The translations under genes were made by a program, and so were the position numbers. From positions 1-64,000 of the forward strand of contig JAOADV010000002.1 in NCBI GenBank assembly GCA_026417135.1: a stretch of DNA of 64,000 nucleotides. The letters are read 5' to 3'. The notes beneath the pieces are model-generated. The model was not told the DNA's origin. It saw only the letters and a program-made list of their open reading frames with translations, and ran no database searches. The first letter of the stretch is position 1; each line of letters begins with the position of its first letter. Below, piece by piece: positions 56,249 to 64,000 of this stretch. Source of the DNA: Ignavibacteria bacterium (GTDB lineage Bacteria; Bacteroidota; Ignavibacteria; Kapaibacteriales; UBA2268).

Positions 56249-56648
56249 GCAAGAGAAAAATCTGAGTGCTGAAAATGAGGCAACGATAGTCGGTGAACAA
56301 GAAAAAATGGAAGTCGAAACAACTATTCCTGAAACTTCTACGACTGTTGGTAAAGGTGGAACTGCAATCAAAGCGGAAACAAAGCGAGAAAAAATTAAGA
56401 CTGGACATCGAAGAATTCTCGAAGGGCGTGTAGTTTCTAATAAATCAGATAAAACAATTTTGGTTTTGGTTGAAAGATATGTAAAGCATCCATTGTACAA
56501 AAAGTATTTTAAGCGTTCGAAAAAGTTTATGGCACACGACGAAAAGAACGAATGTCTAGTTGGAGATTTAGTTCGAATTATGGAATGGAGACCTCTAAGT
56601 AAAAGAAAGAGATGGTTGCTTGTCGAAATATTAGAGCGAGCTAAATAG
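56241..56648 (+). CDS. rpsQ: 30S ribosomal protein S17 with an N-terminal extension
   Basis: 135 aa where S17 is usually 80-90. The S17 core starts near residue 57 ([60 protein letters not shown]). The first ~56 residues are extra: an acidic stretch ([20 protein letters not shown]) then a Thr/Gly/Lys part. The ATG at 56241 overlaps rpmC; no in-frame ATG exists nearer the core except at residue 23. The extension is probably flexible and its role is unknown. Confidence 0.92.
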   Translation: MDEQEKNLSAENEATIVGEQEKMEVETTIPETSTTVGKGGTAIKAETKREKIKTGHRRILEGRVVSNKSDKTILVLVERYVKHPLYKKYFKRSKKFMAHDEKNECLVGDLVRIMEWRPLSKRKRWLLVEILERAK

Positions 56649-56656
56649 GAGGTTCT

Positions 56657-57025
56657 ATGATACAGGAAGAAACAAATTTGGTGGTTGCGGATAATTCAGG
56701 TGCAAAAAAGATAAGGTGTATAAGGGTACTTGGTGGACACGAAAAACGATATGCAACAGTGGGTGATATAATTGTTGTTTCCGTTAAATCTGCTCTTCCT
56801 AATTCTTCTGTTAAAAAAGGCGAAGTTTGTAGAGCTGTTATTGTCAGAACAAAAAAAGAGATAAAACGGAAAGATGGGTCCTTCATTCGTTTCGACGATA
56901 ATGCTGCAGTTATTTTGAACAATCAAGGTGAGCCACGTGGCACTCGGGTCTTTGGACCTGTTGCTCGTGAGCTACGAGAAAAAAATTTTATGAAAATCGT
57001 TTCTCTTGCCCCAGAAGTTTTGTAA
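56657..57025 (+). CDS. rplN: 50S ribosomal protein L14
   Basis: 122 aa. [40 protein letters not shown] and [20 protein letters not shown], then [27 protein letters not shown] precedes the ATG. Lies under the factor-binding side of the 50S. Confidence 0.97.
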   Translation: MIQEETNLVVADNSGAKKIRCIRVLGGHEKRYATVGDIIVVSVKSALPNSSVKKGEVCRAVIVRTKKEIKRKDGSFIRFDDNAAVILNNQGEPRGTRVFGPVARELREKNFMKIVSLAPEVL

Positions 57026-57035
57026 TGGTGGAAAA

Positions 57036-57356
57036 ATGAAATTGAAATTAAAAAAAGGTGACTTAGTTCAAGTTATATCGGGCAACGACAAAGGTGCTGT
57101 CGGTCGAATTTTGGAGATATATCCCGATAAGATGAGAGTGCTTGTCGAAGGCGTTAATGTTAGAAAGAAGCATCAACGACCTACCCAGCAAAATACTCGT
57201 GGAGGTATTGTAAGTAAGGAAATGCCTATTCATTACTCTAATGTGATGATTTTGGACTCCGATAAAAATCCAACGAGGATAGGCATCCGAATCGAGGAAC
57301 GTGATGGGAAAAAGATTAAAATTCGTTACTCAAAGAAAAATGGAAAAGATTTATAG
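57036..57356 (+). CDS. rplX: 50S ribosomal protein L24
   Basis: 106 aa from ATG 57036 with GGTGG upstream; the longer frame starting inside rplN is rejected. KOW motif [20 protein letters not shown], then [16 protein letters not shown] and [18 protein letters not shown]. Assembly initiator of the 50S. Confidence 0.96.
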   Translation: MKLKLKKGDLVQVISGNDKGAVGRILEIYPDKMRVLVEGVNVRKKHQRPTQQNTRGGIVSKEMPIHYSNVMILDSDKNPTRIGIRIEERDGKKIKIRYSKKNGKDL

Positions 57357-57375
57357 ACACTTTTAGGTATAAAAT

Positions 57376-58032
57376 ATGGCAAAAGTTACAAAAAAGAAAC
57401 CAGCACAGCAAGCTCCAAGTTCGAAAAAGATTGAGTTTAAGCCAGAAGGTAGAAGACTGGAAGAAGTAAAAGATAAAGAAGTGCCAGTCCCACGACTTTA
57501 TGAATATTACAAGCAAACGATTATACCTAATTTAATGAAAAAATTTAATTACAGATCTCCAATGCAAGTGCCTCGGCTAGAGAAAATTGTCTTGAATATG
57601 GGTATAGGTGGTGCCACCCAAGACCAGAGATTGCTTTTAAATGCATTGAACGAGTTAGAAATTATTGCTGGTCAAAGGCCTGTCATTTCAAAAGCAAAAA
57701 AGTCCATTTCGAATTTTAAGCTTCGCTCTGGAGTGCCAATTGGTTGTTTCGTCACACTTCGAAGAGCAAGGATGTATGAATTTTTGGACCGTTTTATCAA
57801 TATCGCTGCCCCACGAATACGAGACTTCCGTGGCTTTTCGGATAAAAGTTTCGATGGTCACGGTAATTATTCTGTTGGAATTCGTGAACAAATAATTTTC
57901 CCAGAGATAGATGTTGATAAAGTGACGAGAATATCGGGATTAGATATTACCTTCGTTATTCGTTCCAAGTCCGACGAAGAATCTTATGCACTTTTGAACG
58001 AATTCGGTTTTCCATTTCAACGAAAGGATTGA
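57376..58032 (+). CDS. rplE: 50S ribosomal protein L5 with an N-terminal extension
   Basis: 218 aa where L5 is usually ~180. The L5 core starts near residue 39 ([53 protein letters not shown]). The first ~38 residues are an added basic/charged tail ([20 protein letters not shown]). L5 binds 5S rRNA and contacts the P-site tRNA. The stop overlaps the region just before the rpsN start. Confidence 0.95.
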   Translation: MAKVTKKKPAQQAPSSKKIEFKPEGRRLEEVKDKEVPVPRLYEYYKQTIIPNLMKKFNYRSPMQVPRLEKIVLNMGIGGATQDQRLLLNALNELEIIAGQRPVISKAKKSISNFKLRSGVPIGCFVTLRRARMYEFLDRFINIAAPRIRDFRGFSDKSFDGHGNYSVGIREQIIFPEIDVDKVTRISGLDITFVIRSKSDEESYALLNEFGFPFQRKD

Positions 58033-58034
58033 TA

Positions 58035-58304
58035 ATGGCAACTAAAGCTATAACAGCAAGAAATCTAAAACGAATAAGAATGGTTGAAAAGTTTCGCTCG
58101 AAGCGCGAAGCTTTGAAAGCTTCTGGCGATTATGTAGCTCTACAAAAGTTACCCAAAAACAGTTCAAGTGTACGAGTAAGAAATAGATGTGGGGTTACTG
58201 GTCGTGGGCGTGGCGTTTACCGAAAATTTATGCTATGTCGGAATGTGTTGCGGCAGATGGCACTCGAAGGTAAGATACCCGGTCTTCGTAAAGCAAGTTG
58301 GTAA
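58035..58304 (+). CDS. rpsN: 30S ribosomal protein S14, zinc-free form
   Basis: 89 aa from ATG 58035, two bases after the rplE stop. This is the longer C-minus type: the short form's paired CxxC zinc motifs are absent, and only isolated Cys remain in [17 protein letters not shown] and MLCRNVLRQ. Ends in the standard [11 protein letters not shown]. Confidence 0.95.
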   Translation: MATKAITARNLKRIRMVEKFRSKREALKASGDYVALQKLPKNSSSVRVRNRCGVTGRGRGVYRKFMLCRNVLRQMALEGKIPGLRKASW

Positions 58305-58323
58305 TAATATCTTGAGGTAATAT

Positions 58324-58719
58324 ATGCCAGTTACTGATGTAATTGCGGATTTTTTGACAAGAATTAGAAATGCAGAAAATGCAAGGAAGAAATTTGTCGA
58401 TGTACCTTATTCTAAGATGAAGTGGGCAATTTGTGAAATTTTGAAAGACCAAGGATATATCGATGATTTTGATAGGATTGAACAAGGAGTTCAAGGAGCG
58501 ATAAGGATTATTCTTCGCTACTATAATAAACAGCCAACCATTCGGCAATTGAAACGTATTAGTAAACCGGGACGCCGAATTTATGTTGGGGCAAGTGAAA
58601 TTCCGCGAGTAAAGAATGGTCTTGGAATTGCTGTGATTTCGACTTCCCGCGGTTTAATGACAGATAAAATGGCTCGCAAACTAAATTTGGGCGGGGAACT
58701 ACTTTTTACGGTATGGTAA
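58324..58719 (+). CDS. rpsH: 30S ribosomal protein S8
   Basis: 131 aa. DVIADFLTRIRNAENARKKF, ISKPGRRIYVGASEIPRVKN and GLGIAVISTSRGLMTDKMAR, ending in GGELLFTVW. S8 binds 16S helix 21 and in E. coli represses the spc operon. Confidence 0.97.
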   Translation: MPVTDVIADFLTRIRNAENARKKFVDVPYSKMKWAICEILKDQGYIDDFDRIEQGVQGAIRIILRYYNKQPTIRQLKRISKPGRRIYVGASEIPRVKNGLGIAVISTSRGLMTDKMARKLNLGGELLFTVW

Positions 58720-58738
58720 ATTTTTTCGAGGTTGTAAA

Positions 58739-59278
58739 GTGTCGAGAATAGGAAAAAAGCCAATAGTGATACCCGGAAATGTCAAAGTGGAAGTTAACAA
58801 TGGCTTGATTTTGGTTAAAGGACCAAAAGGCGAGCTTTCATTTCCGTTGTCTGAAAATATTGAATACCAATTCGAAGGTAATACTTTAACTTTTATTCGT
58901 AAGAGTGATGATAAAAAGGTTCGGGCTGTGCACGGATTAACAAGAGCAGTTGTTTCTAATATGATTACTGGAGTTGTCGAAGGGTTCACTAAAACTTTGC
59001 AGATCGAAGGGATTGGCTATAAAGCCGAGATGAAAGGAAGGAACTTGTTGTTATCGTTGGGTTATTCACACCCCATTTTGTTGATTCCACCTGATGGTGT
59101 GCAAATAGAAACCCCTTCTGTTAATACAATCTTAGTCAAAGGAATTGATAAACAACGGGTGGGCGAAGTTTCTGCTAAAATTAAAAAATTGCGACCTGTA
59201 GAACCATATAAAGGTAAAGGAATACGTTATCTCGGTGAATATGTTAGGAGAAAGGCGGGTAAGCTCGCTTCAAGATAG
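58739..59278 (+). CDS. rplF: 50S ribosomal protein L6
   Basis: 179 aa with a GTG start at 58739 (MSRIGKKPIVIPGNVKVEVN). The C-terminal repeat ends in KIKKLRPVEPYKGKGIRYLG and EYVRRKAGKLASR. Located near the sarcin-ricin loop. Confidence 0.97.
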   Translation: MSRIGKKPIVIPGNVKVEVNNGLILVKGPKGELSFPLSENIEYQFEGNTLTFIRKSDDKKVRAVHGLTRAVVSNMITGVVEGFTKTLQIEGIGYKAEMKGRNLLLSLGYSHPILLIPPDGVQIETPSVNTILVKGIDKQRVGEVSAKIKKLRPVEPYKGKGIRYLGEYVRRKAGKLASR

Positions 59279-59305
59279 TTTAGTCCAATAAAGTGGTTAA
59301 AAAAG

Positions 59306-59677
59306 ATGGAAAGATTAAAATTAAAGAAAGTGCGTAGGTTAAGACGAAAGATGAGAGTTCGTAAGAAAATATTTGGTACAGCCGAACGACCTCGACTAAC
59401 GGTATATAGAAGTTTGAAGCATTTTTATGGTCAAATAATCGACGACAATTTAGGAAGGACGCTTGTATCTTGTTCGACTTTGGAAAAAGAGCTTAAACAG
59501 AAATTGGCAGAAAGTATGAAAAAAGTTGAACAGGCAAAAATGGTCGGCAAGATTTTAGGCGAGAAAGCACTTAGGCTTGGTATAGATAAAGTTTGTTTCG
59601 ATAGAAACGGATATCTTTATCACGGACGTGTGCGGGCATTTGCCGAAGGTGCAAGGGAAGCAGGATTGAATTTTTAA
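59306..59677 (+). CDS. rplR: 50S ribosomal protein L18
   Basis: 123 aa. Basic N-terminus ([20 protein letters not shown]), then [20 protein letters not shown] and the C-terminal [29 protein letters not shown]. Binds 5S rRNA. Confidence 0.97.
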   Translation: MERLKLKKVRRLRRKMRVRKKIFGTAERPRLTVYRSLKHFYGQIIDDNLGRTLVSCSTLEKELKQKLAESMKKVEQAKMVGKILGEKALRLGIDKVCFDRNGYLYHGRVRAFAEGAREAGLNF

Positions 59678-59698
59678 AATATTTTTAGGAAGTTAAGT

Positions 59699-60202
59699 AT
59701 GGGGAAAATAAAAGCTTCGGAACTTGAATTAAAAGAAAAGTTAGTTTATGTAGGGCGAACTGCCAAAGTTGTAAAGGGCGGACGACGTTTCGGATTTACT
59801 GCTATTGTTGTAGTAGGTGATTATAATGGTCACGTTGGTGTTGGGATGGGAAAGGCTGCCGAGGTTATTGATGCAGTAAATAAAGCAACAGAAGCTGCGA
59901 AAAAGAATATTGTAAAAATAAGTTTAAACGAAAATACTGTTCCACATGAAGTTCTCAGTAAATATGGTGCTTCGAAGGTTCTAATCAAGCCAGCCACTCC
60001 CGGGACTGGTGTTATTGCTTCTGGTGGCGTTCGCGCTGTATTGGAGCTGGCTGGGGTACGCGATGTTTTGACAAAAAGTTTAGGTTCTTCAAATCCGCAT
60101 AATACAACTAAAGCTACTTTAAAAGCCCTTTTGATGATGGAAGACATTGGTCAAGTTGCTGCACGAAGAAAGATTACCCCACAAAAAGTTCTTTTTGGTT
60201 AA
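59699..60202 (+). CDS. rpsE: 30S ribosomal protein S5
   Basis: 167 aa. [40 protein letters not shown] and [20 protein letters not shown], then [20 protein letters not shown]. Lines the mRNA entry site with S3 and S4. Confidence 0.97.
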   Translation: MGKIKASELELKEKLVYVGRTAKVVKGGRRFGFTAIVVVGDYNGHVGVGMGKAAEVIDAVNKATEAAKKNIVKISLNENTVPHEVLSKYGASKVLIKPATPGTGVIASGGVRAVLELAGVRDVLTKSLGSSNPHNTTKATLKALLMMEDIGQVAARRKITPQKVLFG

Positions 60203-60214
60203 GTCGGGATTTAT

Positions 60215-60406
60215 ATGAAAAAAGTAAAAGTTACGCAAATAAAAAGCATAATTAAAACTAATAAGAGACAAAAAAGAACAATAGAAGCTTTGGGTTTGGG
60301 CAGGCCAAATTATTGGAATATTTTGCCTGATAATCCTCAAACCAGAGGAATGATAAGAGTGGTACATCATTTAGTGAAAGTTGAAGAAATCGAAACAAAA
60401 GATTAG
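60215..60406 (+). CDS. rpmD: 50S ribosomal protein L30
   Basis: 63 aa: KKVKVTQIKSIIKTNKRQKR, TIEALGLGRPNYW and TRGMIRVVHHLVKVEEIE. Twelve bases after rpsE and seven before rplO. Confidence 0.94.
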   Translation: MKKVKVTQIKSIIKTNKRQKRTIEALGLGRPNYWNILPDNPQTRGMIRVVHHLVKVEEIETKD

Positions 60407-60413
60407 GTGGTAA

Positions 60414-60875
60414 ATGAAACACATAGGGAATATTCAACCTGCTCCATTTTCAACGCATAAAAAGAAGCGTGTTGGGCGAGGAGCTGGCTCGGGGCACGGT
60501 AGTACTGCTACACGGGGAACAAAAGGGCAACAGTCGAGGACTGGTTACCGAAGAAAACTTGCTTTTGAAGGTGGTCAAATGCCACTTGTACGAAGAGTAC
60601 CAAAATTCGGTTTTACTTCCAGAAATAGAATTGAATATCAAATAGTAAATTTGTCGAAAATCGAGGATTTTTTTCAACGTGGAAAGTTGGAAACTTTGGA
60701 ACTTGACCCAAAGATTATGTTTGAGTCTGGATTAATTTCCCGTAGTAAACAACCAGTTAAAGTCCTCGGTGTTGGAGAAATTACAAAGCCATTTTCGATT
60801 GTAGCACATAAATTTTCTAAATCAGCTGTAAAAAAAATTGAGTCTGTTGGTGGTAAGGTAACTATATATGGCTAG
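60414..60875 (+). CDS. rplO: 50S ribosomal protein L15
   Basis: 153 aa. The glycine/arginine-rich N-terminus ([40 protein letters not shown]) inserts into 23S rRNA; the C-terminal globular part has [20 protein letters not shown] and [16 protein letters not shown]. Overlaps the secY start by eight bases. Confidence 0.97.
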   Translation: MKHIGNIQPAPFSTHKKKRVGRGAGSGHGSTATRGTKGQQSRTGYRRKLAFEGGQMPLVRRVPKFGFTSRNRIEYQIVNLSKIEDFFQRGKLETLELDPKIMFESGLISRSKQPVKVLGVGEITKPFSIVAHKFSKSAVKKIESVGGKVTIYG

Positions 60876-62217
60876 TTTTTTACAAACAATACAAAATATT
60901 TGGAAGATAGAAGAGCTCCGTCAAAGGTTGATTTTCACTCTTCTGGCTATTGTAGTAGCAAGAATTGGTGCACATATCACATTGCCCGGTGTCGATACTC
61001 AACTTCTTGAAGTTTTTAATCAAACTGCTACTCGCGATTTGTTTGGTCTTTTCGATTTTTTCGTTGGTGGGGCTTTTTCTAATGCTGCTATTTTTGCCCT
61101 TGGCGTAATGCCATACATTACTGCTTCTATTATTATGCAACTTGCTGGAATTGTGATTCCCGAAATTCAAAAAATGCAGAAGGAAGGCGAAGAAGGTCGA
61201 AGGAAAATCAACCAATATACACGGATATTAACAGTTCCAATTTGTTTGTTTCAAAGTTGGGGAATGAGTATTCGCCTTATTAACCTTCAAGCTAATGGTT
61301 TACCGGTTGTTCCGAACCCAAGTGTTTTCTTCATTTTTACCACTATGATTTTGTTGACTGCTGGGACGATGTTTTTGATGTGGCTGGGCGAAAGAATAAC
61401 TGAACGAGGAATTGGGAATGGAATTTCTATTATTATATTCATAGGAATTATAGCTGGTTTACCCGGGGCACTGTATCAAGAATTCTCCCAAGTTTTCGTT
61501 CTCGGCGAAAGACCTTGGCCCGTTGAAATAATTATTTTAACATTTTGGGTGGCAATTATCGTTTCCATTATTTTTATTTCTCAAGGTGCACGACGAATAC
61601 CCGTTCAATATGCAAAACGGCAGGTTGGACGGAAATTAGTCGGAGGAGTTACACAATACATCCCTTTGCGGGTTATCACTGCTGGTGTTATGCCGATAAT
61701 TTTTGCACAGTCTATAATTTTTATACCGCAAACCTTTTTTAACTTTTTCCCAACAAGTGAATGGCTCCACAGCCTTGTAGTTGCTTTTAGCGAAAGGTCT
61801 TTTATTTATGCAATTGTTTATGCGACCCTGGTCGTGCTTTTCACTTACTTTTACACTGCTGTAATTTTCAACCCAAAGGATATTGCAAACAATATGAAAA
61901 AGCAAGGAGGTTTTGTTCCCGGTATTAGGCCCGGACAACAAACGGCTGAGTATATTGATTCTGTTCTTACTAGGATTACACTTCCAGGTTCTATCTTTTT
62001 GGCGATAATTGCTGTTATACCTACTTTTACAATGAATGTGCTGGGAGTAACAACTGCCTTTGCATCCTTTTTTGGTGGAACCTCGATTTTAATTGTTGTT
62101 GGGGTTTTGCTCGATACACTTCAACAGATAGAATCGTTCTTGTTGATGCGTCACTACGATGGATTTATGAAGAGTGGTCGTATACGCGGTCGTGCTGCAA
62201 GCGTAGGAGGAATATAG
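60868..62217 (+). CDS. secY: Preprotein translocase subunit SecY
   Basis: 449 aa with ten predicted membrane helices. LPGVDTQLLEVF lies before the plug region, FALGVMPYITASIIMQL is helix 2, and GERITERGIGNGISIIIFIG and RRIPVQYAKRQVGRKLVGGV are the typical helix 5/loop segments. Inner-membrane protein-conducting channel, with SecE from 33558. The stop is followed by map, with no adk between. Confidence 0.97.
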   Translation: MASFLQTIQNIWKIEELRQRLIFTLLAIVVARIGAHITLPGVDTQLLEVFNQTATRDLFGLFDFFVGGAFSNAAIFALGVMPYITASIIMQLAGIVIPEIQKMQKEGEEGRRKINQYTRILTVPICLFQSWGMSIRLINLQANGLPVVPNPSVFFIFTTMILLTAGTMFLMWLGERITERGIGNGISIIIFIGIIAGLPGALYQEFSQVFVLGERPWPVEIIILTFWVAIIVSIIFISQGARRIPVQYAKRQVGRKLVGGVTQYIPLRVITAGVMPIIFAQSIIFIPQTFFNFFPTSEWLHSLVVAFSERSFIYAIVYATLVVLFTYFYTAVIFNPKDIANNMKKQGGFVPGIRPGQQTAEYIDSVLTRITLPGSIFLAIIAVIPTFTMNVLGVTTAFASFFGGTSILIVVGVLLDTLQQIESFLLMRHYDGFMKSGRIRGRAASVGGI

Positions 62218-62220
62218 TAT

Positions 62221-63039
62221 ATGAGAAATGTCGAGGAAAAAGGACCTTCTCCCAAGAACTTTGGTCATTTTATAAAGACTGATGATGAAATTCACCTTAT
62301 AGAGAAGGCTTCGAGAATTGTTGCCGAAACATTAAGTCTTTTGGAAAAATATATAAAGCCTGGAATTGAAACAATAGAATTAGATAAAATTGCCGAGGAT
62401 TACATTTTGTCGAAAAATGCACTGCCTGCGTTTAAAGGTTATCGTGCGGATAATAGGGAATACAACTTTACACTTTGTATATCAATTGATGAAGAAGTTG
62501 TTCATGGAATTCCAAGCAATAGAAAATTGAAAGAGGGAGAAATTGTTTCGATAGATTGTGGTGTTCAAAAAGATGGATTTTATGGTGACTCTGCAGTAAC
62601 CTATCCAGTTGGGAAAATACATTCTGAAAAAAAACGTCTCTTAGAAGTTACCCAAAAAGCATTGGATTTAGCTATTGAAGTAGCTATCGAAGGCAACAAA
62701 GTATATGACATTTCGCGCACTATCCAAAGTTATGTTGAAAAGAATGGGTTTTCGGTCAACCGTGAACTTGTTGGGCATGGAATTGGAAAGAATTTGCACG
62801 AAGAGCCACCAGTTCCAAACTTTGTGCCGCCATTACTTGCAAGGAAGAAATTTCCCAACTTGAAGCTTTACAAGAATATGACATTAGCTATCGAGCCGAT
62901 GGTCAATATGGGAGATTACAAGGTGAAAACACTCGAAGATGGATGGACAGTCGTTACTGCCGACGGTTCACCATCGGCACATTTTGAACATACCGTAGTT
63001 GTCGATAATGGCAAGGCAATTGTATTAACATATAGATAA
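62221..63039 (+). CDS. map: Type I methionine aminopeptidase
   Basis: 272 aa. Metal-binding residues sit in VSIDCGVQKDGFYGDSAVT (two Asp), GHGIGKNLHEEP (His), AIEPMV (Glu) and the final AHFEHTVVV (Glu). Removes initiator Met from new proteins. The N-terminal ~25 residues form a short extension before the catalytic pita-bread fold. Confidence 0.96.
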   Translation: MRNVEEKGPSPKNFGHFIKTDDEIHLIEKASRIVAETLSLLEKYIKPGIETIELDKIAEDYILSKNALPAFKGYRADNREYNFTLCISIDEEVVHGIPSNRKLKEGEIVSIDCGVQKDGFYGDSAVTYPVGKIHSEKKRLLEVTQKALDLAIEVAIEGNKVYDISRTIQSYVEKNGFSVNRELVGHGIGKNLHEEPPVPNFVPPLLARKKFPNLKLYKNMTLAIEPMVNMGDYKVKTLEDGWTVVTADGSPSAHFEHTVVVDNGKAIVLTYR

Positions 63040-63049
63040 CTAAAAACCT

Positions 63050-63268
63050 ATGGCAAGGAAAGGAATGATAGAAATGGACGGTATAATCGAGGAGGCGTTA
63101 CCAAACACTCAGTTTATCGTTCGTTTCGAAAATGGTCATAAGGTGCTTGCTCATATTGCTGGGAAGATGCGAATGAACTATATCAAAATCCTGCAAGGGG
63201 ATAAAGTCCGTGTCGAAATTTCACCATACGACCTTACACGCGGAAGAATTATTTATAGATATAAGTAA
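63050..63268 (+). CDS. infA: Translation initiation factor IF-1
   Basis: 72 aa OB-fold: [40 protein letters not shown] and [20 protein letters not shown]. Ten bases after map. Standard length and conserved throughout. Confidence 0.97.
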   Translation: MARKGMIEMDGIIEEALPNTQFIVRFENGHKVLAHIAGKMRMNYIKILQGDKVRVEISPYDLTRGRIIYRYK

Positions 63269-63281
63269 ATTTAGGTGTTTT

Positions 63282-63398
63282 ATGAAAGTTAGAGCTTCTA
63301 TAAAGAAGAGGTCGCCAGAAGATAAAATCGTTCGCCGAAAGGGTAGGATTTATATTATCAACAAAAAAAATCCAAGATATAAGCAAAGACAAGGTTAA
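63282..63398 (+). CDS. rpmJ: 50S ribosomal protein L36, zinc-free form
   Basis: 38 aa from ATG 63282, 13 bases after the infA stop. The beginning [20 protein letters not shown] and end [14 protein letters not shown] match L36, but the three Cys and one His zinc ligands of the usual form are replaced (KKRSPEDK instead of KKRCxxCK, INKKN instead of ICKN). This is the C-minus type. Confidence 0.94.
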   Translation: MKVRASIKKRSPEDKIVRRKGRIYIINKKNPRYKQRQG

Positions 63399-63412
63399 AA
63401 GGGGTTTGCAAA

Positions 63413-63793
63413 ATGGCTAGAATTGCTGGTGTCGATTTACCAAAATCAAAAAGAGGCTTTGTGGGGTTAACCTACATCTATGGTGTGGGGAGAACTACTG
63501 CAAGGGAAATTTTACAAAAAGCTGGGGTCGATGAGTTCAAAAAAGTTGGGGAATGGACCGATGAGGAAATTGCTCGCGTTCGCCAAATAATTCAAGATTA
63601 TAAGGTTGAAGGTCAGCTTCGAAGCGAAGTTCAAATGAATATTAAACGCTTGGTTGATATTGGTTGTTATCGTGGGTTACGTCATCGACGTGGGCTTCCC
63701 GTTCGAGGGCAAAGAACAAGAACTAATGCTCGAACAAGAAAAGGAAGAAGAAAGACTATTGCTGGGAAGAAGAAAGCAACTGGTAAGAAGTAA
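63413..63793 (+). CDS. rpsM: 30S ribosomal protein S13
   Basis: 126 aa. [40 protein letters not shown] and the basic tail [32 protein letters not shown]. Forms inter-subunit bridge B1 and contacts tRNA. Starts 14 bases after rpmJ. Confidence 0.97.
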   Translation: MARIAGVDLPKSKRGFVGLTYIYGVGRTTAREILQKAGVDEFKKVGEWTDEEIARVRQIIQDYKVEGQLRSEVQMNIKRLVDIGCYRGLRHRRGLPVRGQRTRTNARTRKGRRKTIAGKKKATGKK

Positions 63794-63820
63794 TTTTGTC
63801 TTAATGTTAAAGGAATAAAT

Positions 63821-64000
63821 ATGGCAGCACCTAAAAAAAGAGCAAAGAAGAAGCAAGTTAGCGAAATACACGGACGAGCATTTATTCTTGCTTCTTTTAA
63901 TAATACAATTATAACTATTACAGATATGTATGGAAATACGCTTTGTTGGTCGAGTGCGGGAAAGGTTGGTTTTAAAGGCTCAAAGAAGAGTACTCCTTAT
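63821..64000 (+). CDS. rpsK: 30S ribosomal protein S11 (partial, 3' end outside window)
   Basis: The first 60 codons from ATG 63821 with AAAGGAA upstream. Basic start [20 protein letters not shown], then [20 protein letters not shown] and [18 protein letters not shown], typical of S11. The frame is open at the window end. Next gene of the alpha operon. Confidence 0.95.
   Translation, partial: MAAPKKRAKKKQVSEIHGRAFILASFNNTIITITDMYGNTLCWSSAGKVGFKGSKKSTPY

Overview
The window is AT-rich bacterial chromosome, with no mobile element, CRISPR array or rRNA seen. Several signals point to the Bacteroidota/Chlorobiota/Ignavibacteriota (FCB) side of the tree. Two secreted proteins end in type-A type IX secretion (T9SS) sorting domains. 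The promoter in front of the tRNA-rpoBC block has the TTTG-N20-TAnnTTTG form known from Bacteroidetes. DegT, AsnB and DUF2723 genes of the kind common there are also present. A flagellin and its chaperones occur as well. Flagella plus T9SS is unusual for classical Bacteroidetes and fits lineages such as Ignavibacteria or Kapabacteria better; this placement is inference.

Region 1 (1-9464) holds secreted and envelope proteins: the end of a T9SS cargo, a beta-propeller glutaminyl cyclase lipoprotein with a methyltransferase, an M28 peptidase, an orphan biotin carrier, a VWA-OmpA lipoprotein, a small propeptide-like lipoprotein and a subtilase with a T9SS tail. Region 2 (9608-12250) is queF-queD (queuosine) overlapping a DUF2723 membrane protein.

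Region 3 (12258-32893, all minus strand) is the most interesting part. A flagellin with a clear sigma-28 promoter is followed by fliS, fliD, flaG, a FlgN/FliT-like chaperone and a FlgM-like anti-sigma factor. A long run of glycan genes then follows on the same strand: a Gfo/Idh dehydrogenase, an ATP-grasp ligase, a HAD phosphatase, an SDR epimerase, a DegT aminotransferase, an AsnB-like amidotransferase and three very large fused glycosyltransferase/methyltransferase proteins. I read this as a candidate flagellin-glycosylation island, although a surface polysaccharide locus remains possible.

Region 4 (33080-64000, plus strand) is the core information-processing cluster. It runs tRNA-Tyr-Gly-Gly-Thr-Trp, secE-nusG-rplKAJL-rpoBC, an EF-G1-type factor, rpsL-rpsG, a second EF-G and tuf, then the S10/spc/alpha operons from rpsJ to the start of rpsK. 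Notable points are two divergent EF-Gs, tuf absent from the tRNA cluster, zinc-free L36 and S14, N-terminal extensions on S17 and L5, no adk between secY and map, an L10-leader-like hairpin, and two hairpins between rplL and rpoB.
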